Shown: positions 10,820-21,000 of the stretch, piece after piece | How positions within the stretch are numbered: the first letter of the stretch is position 1 | Layout of the letters: the number at the start of each line of letters is the position of its first letter | Assembly: GCA_934217675.1 (NCBI GenBank) | Contig: CAKQCV010000008.1 | Coordinates: 4,048 to 68,047 of the forward strand | Origin: an uncultured Prevotella sp. | GTDB taxonomy: Bacteria > Bacteroidota > Bacteroidia > Bacteroidales > Bacteroidaceae | Length of the DNA: 64,000 nt | Direction of reading: 5' to 3' | Notes under the pieces: generated by a model | The model's input: only the letters and a program-made list of their open reading frames with translations | Databases searched by the model: none | What the model was told of the DNA's origin: nothing | Translations under genes and position numbers: made by a program

Positions 10820-12484
10820 TTAGAATCCCCACTTCTTTATGTTTATAGTTCCTGTCCATGATGCTGTCACGGTATTTTGTGGTTCAGAATCGTCTCTTAA
10901 CTCATACTCCACAGTGTACGTACCGTCATCATTCTTTGTTATCTGTATAACTCCATCTGTTGCTGCAGCAATGACATCAGGTTCATTTGAATCACTTGTA
11001 TAATGCTCGTATGCCCATGTACCCTTTCTTACTGCAGTATATCCAACATAATAGCCTGGTACAAATGTATATGGCTGATAGTTGTTATTTGCCACATCTG
11101 CCACTTTATATGTTCCTTCTGGCGTCATGACATCCTCAGGAACGATAAGATCAAGCAGATAAGACTCATTTGTTATATGGTCGTTCATAACAATCTCAAA
11201 CTCGTTTACGCCTTTATATGCATTATCATTCTTGTCAACATATCCAGGTGTAAGATATGCATAGCTGTATGTATCGTTAGAGAATTTCAAGTCTTTATCC
11301 TCTTTCAGCTTTTCATCATTATTCCCCGGACGACGGTCAATAATGTCAACACTCCCCATAGGATATTCGCCTGTAACATGTATACCGTTTCTTGTTGTCA
11401 AGTCAAGTTTAACGTTATATCTTTCTCCGTCTCGCTTAATAGTGATTGTTCCCTGATTAGCATATCCGTAAAGCATTGTCCCCGTTTCAGCACTATTTCT
11501 CATATCCTGTATATATGTTCCGATATAGAGAGGATATCCTATCACAGTATAGCAGTCGCCAGACAAGAATGTGAAAGGTTCAAACTCTTTTATGTCTTCA
11601 TAGTTTGGAGATGCTTTATATGTTCCGTCTGCAATAACAATATTGTCATCAGCAGGAGTTGTTGAGAACAAATCCACGTTAACCACTATTCCCCCTGTAA
11701 TAATTCCGCCTTTTTCATCACCATCAAACAGCTGCAATGTATAACGATGATAGTCGGCATCACCTCCATGGGCAGTTATCGTAAGTCCTTTAAACACGGT
11801 ATTGTCAACATTATCCTTCATCAATGTATCAGCCGAACTTGAACTTTTGTTCTCGAATGTCAGTTCACCCTCATAATGTATAGAGAAAGTTTCTCCTTGA
11901 TCAGACACAAAGTTTCCATCTATTTTATAGCCTTTTTCGGTATGAGCCACAGTTACAGTTCCGCTTTTTATTGTTTTATACTCAATTTCATTATCGTCAT
12001 TGAGCATTCTAACAAATGTAGATTGAATGTCACATGTCCCGGCAGACGTTGATTCATCAAGTTTGTATGTTCCTTCCGGAATTATTGCATTGTCAGGATT
12101 CTCGCTATCGTTACCATATAAATCCAAAGAGAGAACAATTCCGCCAGGAGTTGTAGGCATATACTGCTGCTCATCACTAACTTCAAGTTCATCATTTGTC
12201 AGAATCATATAATAGTTTGCCGCTCCTTCGCTCGACTGCGATTTCAGTCCCTCAAAATAGTTTCCTTTCACTTGTTCTGTGAGTTTGAATTTTTGAGTTC
12301 TCTGTATAGAAGCGATGTCAGCTATATTCACTCCTCCCACAGTCCATGCATCAAGAGCTTTAGTAAAAGTGAGGTTTCCATCAACATTGGTCTTCATTTT
12401 ATCCTTCTTGTTTATAAGGAATTGTGCATTTGCCGTAGTAGCAAGCAGCAAGAAGGTAATTATGGTGTATAAAATCTTCTTCAT
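10820..12484 (-). CDS. Exported protein with three tandem copies of a beta-rich domain, unknown function
   Basis: No family is recognised. The 554-residue product begins with a clear signal peptide (residues 1-20, ending ANA). Residues about 70-215, 220-390 and 415-550 repeat the same layout. Each copy has a hydrophobic strand, then a [DE]GTYK motif (PEGTYK, ADGTYK, PEGTYK), then a GT[VI]xI strand, a KGYKIDG/ERYNVKL/GTYTVEY strand and a closing GELTF/GSVDI/GTINI strand. The three copies are diverged, so the duplication is old. Unlike its upstream neighbours it has no T9SS tail and ends in KKWGF, so it may stay periplasmic or be anchored through a partner. It lies 32 bp after the small T9SS-tailed protein gene and probably shares its transcript. 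Confidence 0.75.
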   Translation of the reverse strand: MKKILYTIITFLLLATTANAQFLINKKDKMKTNVDGNLTFTKALDAWTVGGVNIADIASIQRTQKFKLTEQVKGNYFEGLKSQSSEGAANYYMILTNDELEVSDEQQYMPTTPGGIVLSLDLYGNDSENPDNAIIPEGTYKLDESTSAGTCDIQSTFVRMLNDDNEIEYKTIKSGTVTVAHTEKGYKIDGNFVSDQGETFSIHYEGELTFENKSSSSADTLMKDNVDNTVFKGLTITAHGGDADYHRYTLQLFDGDEKGGIITGGIVVNVDLFSTTPADDNIVIADGTYKASPNYEDIKEFEPFTFLSGDCYTVIGYPLYIGTYIQDMRNSAETGTMLYGYANQGTITIKRDGERYNVKLDLTTRNGIHVTGEYPMGSVDIIDRRPGNNDEKLKEDKDLKFSNDTYSYAYLTPGYVDKNDNAYKGVNEFEIVMNDHITNESYLLDLIVPEDVMTPEGTYKVADVANNNYQPYTFVPGYYVGYTAVRKGTWAYEHYTSDSNEPDVIAAATDGVIQITKNDDGTYTVEYELRDDSEPQNTVTASWTGTINIKKWGF

Positions 12485-12516
12485 ATTGACATGTGTTTAA
12501 ATGTTTTAGAAAAATG

Positions 12517-12984
12517 TTATTGCTTAACGAATTTAACTTTCGACTGTTTAGTCTTCAACACATACGTACCTTTAGCCATATCACTAACGTCTATGTTCAA
12601 AGCATCACCTGTCGAAACAGCATTTTTTATGAGTTTGCCATCTACAGAATAAACGCCAACCTCTGTACCACAGGCAAGCCCCGAAATCTGCAAACATCTT
12701 GATGCTTTTGTAGGCAACACAACTTTCTCCTTTCCTACCCCATTATAAACACTTTCAATACCAGTTGTTTGCTGGTCGAAAGTAACTCTTTTGATGTTGG
12801 CAACAGGCTCCCCTTCCTTTACAACAACAGTAAAGTGATCATCATCATCGGCAGCCAAGAAATAGTCAACACTCTCTACAGGTATCCTCACTTGGGTATC
12901 AGTTTTCAAAAACCACGCTTTATCGTCAGCCTTGGCATAGCCAACAGCCAACAGCGCAAACACAGAAAGCAATAATTTCTTCAT
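12517..12984 (-). CDS. Small exported protein with T9SS type A sorting tail
   Basis: The 155-residue product has a signal peptide (1-19, ending AKA) and a C-terminal type IX sorting domain of about 75 residues. The tail has the usual pattern: TGIES linker, a VGVYSVDGKLI strand near residue 110, a MAKGTYVLKT strand and a final basic KVKFVKQ. Only about 55 residues lie between, with a VRIPVESVDYFL segment that resembles no known catalytic domain. The ATG at 12984 is preferred to an in-frame TTG nine bases earlier because it puts the signal peptide at the N-terminus. It is followed after 32 bp by the triple-domain gene. Sorting through T9SS to the cell surface is inferred from the tail family. 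Confidence 0.8.
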   Translation of the reverse strand: MKKLLLSVFALLAVGYAKADDKAWFLKTDTQVRIPVESVDYFLAADDDDHFTVVVKEGEPVANIKRVTFDQQTTGIESVYNGVGKEKVVLPTKASRCLQISGLACGTEVGVYSVDGKLIKNAVSTGDALNIDVSDMAKGTYVLKTKQSKVKFVKQ

Positions 12985-13133
12985 GATAGACAATATTGAT
13001 TAATATTAAACTTTTCAACAGCAAAGATACAAAAATTATCAACACAAGAAAGCATTTCATCTAAAAAACTGTTATTTTGAGCACAACAATACAAAAAAAG
13101 CCCAAAACAAATCACACTTATTGAACACAAAAA

Positions 13134-13185
13134 GAAGGACCGAAGCACAAGGTATTTTCTCAAACCCCAAGATGCTCAGTCCTTC
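13134..13185 (-). terminator. Terminator of the cohesin-like protein gene
   Basis: GAAGGACCGAAGCA (13134-13147) pairs with TGCTCAGTCCTTC (13173-13185) with one bulge. On the minus strand the stem is followed by a run of five T. It isolates the 13240-14949 gene from the downstream pair. Confidence 0.75.
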
Positions 13186-13239
13186 ATACCAACATGTTCT
13201 ATGTATCAATAAAATCTTACTTTATAAAAACTTTCTAAT

Positions 13240-14949
13240 TTACTTTACAAATACCTTCATAGTCTTACCGTTAGCATAACGGAATATATAAGACATACCC
13301 TTAACAGGATTTTCAACCTTTGCTCCATTGAGAGTGTAGATACCTGTGCATTCAGCCCCATCCACATTCATCAACGCACTATTAATACCAGTTGTTTCAC
13401 TTGCTTTCTTCGCATCAGCCAAAAGCTTCTCAATAGTATCCTTCAATAGTTTCAGATCAAGTTGAGACTCTTCTGTAAGTTCAATATTCTCATACTTTGT
13501 CTGAAGATCCTTGGCAATCTTGTCCAATTCAAGCTGGATTGAGAGTTCTGTTCCAGAGAACTGTCCTTCAACATTTGCATAATCTTTACTTATGGTTTCC
13601 TTTACCTCGTCAAAGCGAGCCTGTACAGCAGCAAGTTCTTCCGACAAACGTTTATAAGCAGCCTCATTGGCAGCAACTTTCTCCTCGTATGCCTTCTTTT
13701 CATCCTCAAACTTCTTCTGAGCGTCTTGTGCTGATGTGATATAATTTGCTATCGCATTATTAACAGCCTCAACAGTCTCTGCATCAAGAACAGACTCCTC
13801 GTTCAAGTCATACGAAGCGTTCTTTTTTTCAACATCAGTCTTCAGAGCATCAATCTGAGTTTGGATAGCAGCAACAGCTTCTTCATAATTTCCAGCAACA
13901 TCCTTGCACTCCTCTGCCACCTTAGCCTTTGCATCATCAAGAGCTTTCTGCAATGCAGCGATTTCAGTTGTCAAACGAGTGTAAGCTGCATCGTTAGCAG
14001 TCTTCATACTTGAAACTTTAGCCACGGCCTTCTCATTGTCAAGAGAATACACGTAGCCATTTTCGTCTGAAGCAAGAGTATTAGTAAAATATATTACAGT
14101 ATTCTCATCAGAAACGAAATTTTGGTCTGCCACAACATTGAAAGAGAAGATCACGCCATCATTACCGCTTATTTTGTCAATTGGCAACGAAGACAACACA
14201 ACTCTTACATATCCGTCGTTTTGCTTTGACGAAATAGAGAAATTACTTGAAAGGCGGTCACCATAAGTAAATTTAAATCTGTCCTTTTCGTTTTTCTCTA
14301 TCTGCAAGCCTTCAGGAAGGATAATATCCGTCTGCATTCCATAAAGACCAATTTCATTGTTCAAAGCCACATCAATTCTGTGTGTGCCACCAGGTTTGAT
14401 AGAGAAAGCATTCTCTCCCAATGTCAGATTACCGATAAGAGGTGTAACAGCTTGATACGAAGGGGCATCAATAGCCAACTTATTGGCTTCAACATCTGTA
14501 CCGCTGTTTGTAGAAAAATAAATTCGTGCATTGTCGTCTTTTGTGAAGTCCTCATCTGCCTTTATTGTGAAATATCCCAATGCACCCTCTTTGCCACTGA
14601 TAACATTAAGTCCAGTAGGTTTGGTCAGCACAGCATAACGCCATTTACCATTATCCATGTGATACAAAGTTGTGCTGTGGAGTTCCCTGTCTACACGCTC
14701 GTCATTAACCTTCAAACTACCCTCAACTATTTTAACCTTATCGGTAGTAAACTCCATGTCAAACTGCAATCCCGAAATTTCATCATCATTAACAAGGTTC
14801 ACAGCAATGACCTTCGACTCACCCGGCTTGATAGAAATAGGTCCACCATCACCAAGCATCAGTTTGTTTCCTGCCAGAGCAGTAAGCACACCACTCATTG
14901 CCATAACAGCAACAAGAGCTATTCTATTTATATGGTTGAATTTAAACAT
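13240..14949 (-). CDS. T9SS-exported protein with two cohesin-like domains and a coiled coil
   Basis: The 569-residue product has a signal peptide (about 1-26). Two beta-sandwich domains follow, near residues 30-150 and 160-290. Both open with SIKPG and contain the cohesin-like pattern: a G-[LM]-Q-x-[DE] strand (SGLQFDMEF, YGMQTDIIL) and, later, SGxxGxxxxF (SGKEGALGYF, SGNDGVIFSF). Residues 300-515 are charged heptad-like helices rich in Ala, Lys and Glu, predicted to form coiled coil. The last 50 residues are a T9SS tail (TGINSA linker, GIYTLNGAKV, ending MKVFVK). ATG at 14949 is chosen over a TTG nine bases earlier. It has its own terminator and follows the giant gene. A surface scaffold or adhesin part is the inferred role; no enzyme motif is seen. 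Confidence 0.72.
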   Translation of the reverse strand: MFKFNHINRIALVAVMAMSGVLTALAGNKLMLGDGGPISIKPGESKVIAVNLVNDDEISGLQFDMEFTTDKVKIVEGSLKVNDERVDRELHSTTLYHMDNGKWRYAVLTKPTGLNVISGKEGALGYFTIKADEDFTKDDNARIYFSTNSGTDVEANKLAIDAPSYQAVTPLIGNLTLGENAFSIKPGGTHRIDVALNNEIGLYGMQTDIILPEGLQIEKNEKDRFKFTYGDRLSSNFSISSKQNDGYVRVVLSSLPIDKISGNDGVIFSFNVVADQNFVSDENTVIYFTNTLASDENGYVYSLDNEKAVAKVSSMKTANDAAYTRLTTEIAALQKALDDAKAKVAEECKDVAGNYEEAVAAIQTQIDALKTDVEKKNASYDLNEESVLDAETVEAVNNAIANYITSAQDAQKKFEDEKKAYEEKVAANEAAYKRLSEELAAVQARFDEVKETISKDYANVEGQFSGTELSIQLELDKIAKDLQTKYENIELTEESQLDLKLLKDTIEKLLADAKKASETTGINSALMNVDGAECTGIYTLNGAKVENPVKGMSYIFRYANGKTMKVFVK

Positions 14950-14997
14950 AACTTTCAAAATTAAATGTTATCACTTTTCATCAATTTATAAATAAAT

Positions 14998-15036
14998 GGC
15001 GTGGCTGGTTATCACCGTAGCCATAACAGCCACGCC
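14998..15036 (-). terminator. Terminator of the giant protein gene
   Basis: GGCGTGGCTG (14998-15007) pairs perfectly with CAGCCACGCC (15027-15036). On the minus strand the stem is followed by an A/T-rich ATTTATTTAT stretch. It is 43 bp after the stop of the giant ORF. Confidence 0.75.
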
Positions 15037-15079
15037 TTTAATTAAGAGAGAAAAATATTACTGATGTTTATGTGTGTTC

Positions 15080-18000
15080 TTATTTACCAGTAACCTTTTT
15101 GGCTTTGCCGTTGACATTACGTATAATGTTAATGCCCTGCTTAACCTTGTCAAGCAACTGACCACCTACAGAATAAACCTTCTGCTTCAAGTTGCCCTCT
15201 GTCTCAACACCATTTATGCCTGTGGTGTTACCGCCAATAGTTGTTGTGCGTCCGTTAGCCTCAGCAAAGATGATGTTCTGAAGAGCCACATTGTCAACAT
15301 TACCACCCTGAACATCAAGATACATAATTGCATCACCGCCATTAAAGCTGTTGATGTCAATAGTACTGATAACCACACGGTGAACATTTCCAAGGTCGTT
15401 AGAGTATAGTTCGTGTCCGTTAGCACGGTCACCAACACCCTCTCCAACTATTGTCATACCAGCAGGCAACACTATATCCATCTGGCATCCCACATAGTTC
15501 TTATAGTTGTTCAAGTTAATTGCAATGCGCTGAACGCCACCATTATCTTGAGCCGAGATACTCATAGTTTCAGCAGAAGCCATCGGAGCATTGTTCATTA
15601 TCGGACCATTGTTTGGCCATCTGCCCGTAGTAACCTTGTTTGCCATAAGAGTAACATCACCGATTGTAATGCTCTGGTCGCGATCAACATCAGCGATTTC
15701 AAATTCCATGCCAGTCAACGCATTCGGGTCAAGAACAGCCTTGACAACAGCATTATAGTCATCGCTAAGAATCTCACCATCGTGATTTACATCACCCTTC
15801 ATATAAGAATTTGCCGTCAGTGATTCTGTCAGCGTATTGACTTTCTCAACAAGTTCGTCTGCAGTTTTCTTCACGAGTTCGAATCCTTCAGCATCCTTTA
15901 CATAGTTGATATACTTCAATACCGTATTTCCACTCTCATCATATCCCCATGCCTGACCATTGATATCGAAAGATGTCGCAGAAGGAGTATTTCTCCAATC
16001 ATTAAACTGGTCAGCATAATCATTCAAATAATCAACACGGTCTTTAAGTGCGTAGTACTCAGATTTAAGAGTGCCATCAGGATCGTAGATACCTTTTGAA
16101 GATTTGCTCAAACCAACTCCATACTGCAAGAAGGCTCTAAACATAGCATCTTTTGCTTTATTAACTTTGCCTCTATAATACAAGTTTGTTTCATTGTATA
16201 TAGCGTATCTCTCAAGTTTACCTACCCATTCCTTTATTACGCTCTCAAGATAAGACAGTTCACTATTAGGCTGAAGCAAAGCTGAAGCAGGACCTGTCTC
16301 CAATGCCTTGTTTGCATTTTCCAGAATTTGAGTATTATAAGCTACAGCATTCTTTGCACTTTCAATACAAGCAGCATAATAAACCTTCCAGGTGTCATAA
16401 ACATTATCATAGTCAATGTCAAAGTTTGAAACTTCATCCAGATGGTTCAACTCGCCTACAACACTTTCCACTCTCTTCACTTCTGCATCAGCAGCAGCAT
16501 TCTGAGCAACGAGAACCTCATATCTTGCTTCATGGATATCATACGGTTCATCAGCAGTATTAAGGGCAGTGCGTGCAGCCTTGATATCATTTACAGCCTT
16601 GTTGACAACAGCTATAATCTTGTCATCGTAAGTCTGGATGTCATCACCACAAGATTCATACAAAGCCTTAGCCTCGGCAAATCTATTCTTGCAAATCTCA
16701 TACTTCCTTGCGAATTCACCCTGAACAGGCTTATGAGCATTGTCAAAGTCATCCTGTGCAGCTTTGAAATCATCTTCAGCATCATCAACAATCTGCTTAA
16801 CGTTTGCTGTAAGTTCACCTATAAGGTCTCTCTTCCAAAGTTTCGTCAAATCAGAATGAGCCTTGGCAACCTTCTTTTCAAGAGCCAGCAAGCCAGCATC
16901 TTTCTTTGCCTCTTCCTTCGTTCCATTATTTATGAAGCCATCCAACAAGTTATCAAGTTCTGCAAGCAATCCCTTGCAGTTGCTATCGTAGAATGTTTCA
17001 ATTTCTTGAATCTTCTCTGTATCCTTGCCATAGAACTTATCAATAGCCTCTTGCTTTTCCGTATTGATAGCTACGATTTCAGCTCTAATATTGTTAATTT
17101 CCTGATTATTAGAATCATAGTATATACTTCCAATAGCACCAGAGATTACATTATAGTCATACCAGCTCTTTCCGCTCTCTATCGTGTTGCCAGCGATTCG
17201 ATCTGTGAGTTCCCGTGAAGCATTTTGCTCCGTTAGAGCTGTCTGCCAATTTTCAACCTGCGTAAATGCAGCAGCAATATTTCCTTCTATTGTATTGCTT
17301 ATCACATTAAATTCTTGATAATACTTGGCAGCTGCAGCAATCTTGTCAGCCAAAGTCTTATAATCAGCCGTCAATGTAGCAAATGCCTTGGCATTAGCCT
17401 GGAATGCATCATTCTGTGCCTTTGCACTATGATATACAGGAACAGCTTGGTTGTAGAACTGTTCAACAAAGTTTCTTACCTCAGCAAGTTTAGCATACAT
17501 ATTGTCAGCCTCAACAGCAGCTTCAGCCATTGCTATTGCCTTGTCGAGAGTAGTCTTCACGATGCTGTTATAAGTAGCGATGTCGGCAGCTGCATTCTCA
17601 TATCCGAAGCCAGCCATACTGTTGAGCATATTCTCATTGTCAGCCTTGGCTCCAGCATAACGCAAGTCACCCTCCGTGATAGTTCCGGCAGCACCAACAT
17701 ACTTACCGTTATACATTGCGTTCCACTCATTCTGAGCAGCCTTTTCAAGGTCAGCTCCAATCCAACTGTCAACCTTTTCGAAATCAGCCCAATCGTTATC
17801 GAGATTGTTTATCAAGAATGAATTATTTCTGTAACTTGTAGCATTACACTTGTCGTAGAAGTCAAACACATCCTTGAATGCATCCTTACGAACATTCTTG
17901 TCGAATGAACTTATGTCAGTCTCTGCCGCAGATATTTGTGTAAGTACAGTTTGGAGTTTGCTGTCAAGCACAACTCTTGCCTGATTGTTAACCTTGTCGT

Positions 18001-21000
18001 CAAGATCCTGTTTTGCATCTTCAAGTTCAGTTCTATATGTTTCTGCCTTTTTAGCATACGATCCTTCAACATCCCATAGTGCAGGCGATACAGTTTTAGC
18101 GCGACTATCCTTTGCCTCTTTCTTCAAGTCTTCAATCAAGATAGTATACTTGTATATATTCTCCTGAGCCGTGATAATGTCATCAATATTAACAAGAGCC
18201 TTCAGCTCCTCTGTCGTAATATTCTGATATTTCTTTATAAGTTCCTTTGCTTCGGTATTAGCGGCATCAGTCTCAGCAACAACAGTCAAGAAAGCCTCGT
18301 AACGTGCAGTATTGTCAGCAGATATTACTTCATTGTATTCCTCACCACCATTGATAAAGTCTTCTTTCTCCTTCAACTGATTGCGCAATGACTCGAATTT
18401 CTGCATCAAATCGTTGTCGTTCTTTGCAGACAAGCCCTTCATGAAGTAATCTTCAACATCTTTTTGAGCATCCTTTATATCCTTCTGAATCGTAGCCAAT
18501 TTGTCAAGATACGGTTTCAATGTAGCAGGAGCAATATCCGAAGCGTTGAACTTGTTGTTGACCTCATTCCAGTAAGCCATCAACTTCTCACCTTCTGTAA
18601 CTTGAGAATTTTTGCCGTCAGCTTCAAGAGTTCTGCCATCGTAAGCTTTCTTGTCGGCAGCTGCAAGCTCTGGCAACTCTGCAACATTTGCAGTGAGAGT
18701 TTTCAGTTTGTTTGTTATCTCGTCAGTCTTCTCGGCAACATCTCCATTTGCATAAGCATTCTCTATATCTTGCAACAAAGCATCAGCCTCTTTTACATAC
18801 TTGCCATTAGGATTTGCTATGAGCGAGAGATAGTAAGCCTCGTTTGCACCTTCAGTATTTTCAGATACAAGAGTGCGGCACTTGTCAAAGATTGCAGAAT
18901 AACCAGTAAAGTTTGTTCCGTCAAATTTAACCTTCTGTCCGTCATAAACATCCTTGAGATCAAGGTAAGCATCATAGTTAGCAGTAGAATCCTTAGCAAG
19001 CTGCAACAAGTCGTCAGCTTTCTTCTTCAAATCCTTTATGCGGCTATCAATACCTTTAACTGTTGCGCCTTCATCATCAGTGCTGTCCTGGCGAGCTTTC
19101 TGCAAGTTTTCAGCGTTACGCTCTTTTTGTGCATCAACCTTGACAGTCTTAACTTCTGCCTCGATAGCATCAATCTGCGGTTGTATAGTTTCAGAACCAG
19201 TATAAGCCACCTTGAATGCCTTCTTTGCCTTTGTCAAAGTTGTTGTAACAGCCTTTGCATTCTTGTCTACTTCTTTCTTGGCCTCATTCTCGCTCTTTAC
19301 TAATGTTATTTGCTCGCTTGCTTCTGTTTCAAGATTAGCAAGTTTAGTGTTGATTTCGTCAACAGCAGTCTTTATTTCAGCCAATAGCGACATCGCCTCA
19401 ACCGCATTGTCTGGAGTAATGGCATCAACATCCGAAGCAACATTTGTTATATTAGCATCCTGTGCCTGTATTTCAGTCTTCAAACCGGCAAGTTTTGCCA
19501 TAAGGTCATCATACTTCAAGCCAAGCTGTCCGTCAGCATTTCCAGCCTCCCAATAGTTCTCGTTACCAGCAGTTTCGTGGTTTGTAATACGAGTTTCAAC
19601 CGACTTTATCAAGTCGTTGGCAGCATTGTATAAGATTTTAGCCGCTTCGACCTTGGTTATATCCTCTGAAGTTTTCTTGTCGTTACCGAACGCTGTCTTC
19701 AAAGCATCAGCATCTGTAGAGATTGTAGGATCAAGTGATATTGCGTTCAAAGCTGCAAGATGAGCAGCATCAAGCTTATTGTTAGCAGCCTTAAATGCGC
19801 TTTCGATTCCAGCCTGTTTTACCTTTAGAGTATCTATACGGTCACCGTATGTAGTTCCAGAAACTGTTGTAGACGCAGTTTTCACAACAACGGCAGTGTT
19901 TGCACCAACAGCATCAGTCAATGCAGTCATCTTTGCAGCATAATCCTTAACTGCAGCACTAACCACATCGAAGCGTGCCACTGCATCCTCGGCATCCTTC
20001 TGATATTTGGCGATAGCAGTCTTGGCAGCATCAACCCTTGCATCCAAAGCAACACGCGTTGTTGCCGAAAGCTGTCTTGCATCGTATTTAGCCTTTACAT
20101 CTTTAGCCAAAAGATCAATAGTGGTCTGCAAGCCACTGGCTGTTACACCGAACTTAGCAGCTACGTCATACACATCCTCTTCTACTGCAGGTTTCAGAGC
20201 ACCAACGGCTGTCTTCGCATCGTTGAATTCTTTCTGCAAGCCTGTGTCACTGCCAAGAGCAGCGAGGAATTCATTATTTATATTAAAGTTTTCTATAACA
20301 GGAGCTGCATCAGCAGCGAGCTGGTCTATCTTATTCTGTATTGAAGTAATAGTAGCCGAGTAGTCGGCTGTCTCTATAGGATGCCCAACAGCTGTATAAT
20401 CAGCCTTTACCTTGTTTTCCAAAGCAGCAATATTGCCGTTGATACCATCAATAACCGTCTTGAAATCATTCTTCACATCGGCATTTTCCGTTGCTGTCGT
20501 TAAGTTTGCATTCAATGTAGCTATAGCGGTATCAGCATTTTTCTTGTTAGCCTCTACGGTATTGTACTTGTTGATATAAGTAGTCTTCACATCAACAATT
20601 GCAGTTTTTTGGGTTTGGATAATATCAACAAGTTCTGTTTCCTTTTCAGCAGTAACCAAAGCCTTGTCATCTTTCACAGTTTTCCATGCATCCGACAATA
20701 TCTTCCATGCAGCCTGCATGTCAGTAAGCACCTTTTCGTTCCAGTCTTTATAGTTACCGTCGACAGGCATTTTCTCCAGCACCTCAGCCGTAGCCTCGTT
20801 GAATGCTATCTGTGCTTTATCATATTCATCCTTGACGCGCGTCCAAGAAGCATCGTTGCCATTTGCCTTGACAACATTTGTCTTCAACGTCTGAATATCG
20901 GCATTTACCTTATCAGTAAATTCATTAATTTTCAGTTTTGCAGCTTCACGGTCACCGTAAGCCTTCTCAAGCTCAGTTCCGAAGTTTTTGATATATTCGC

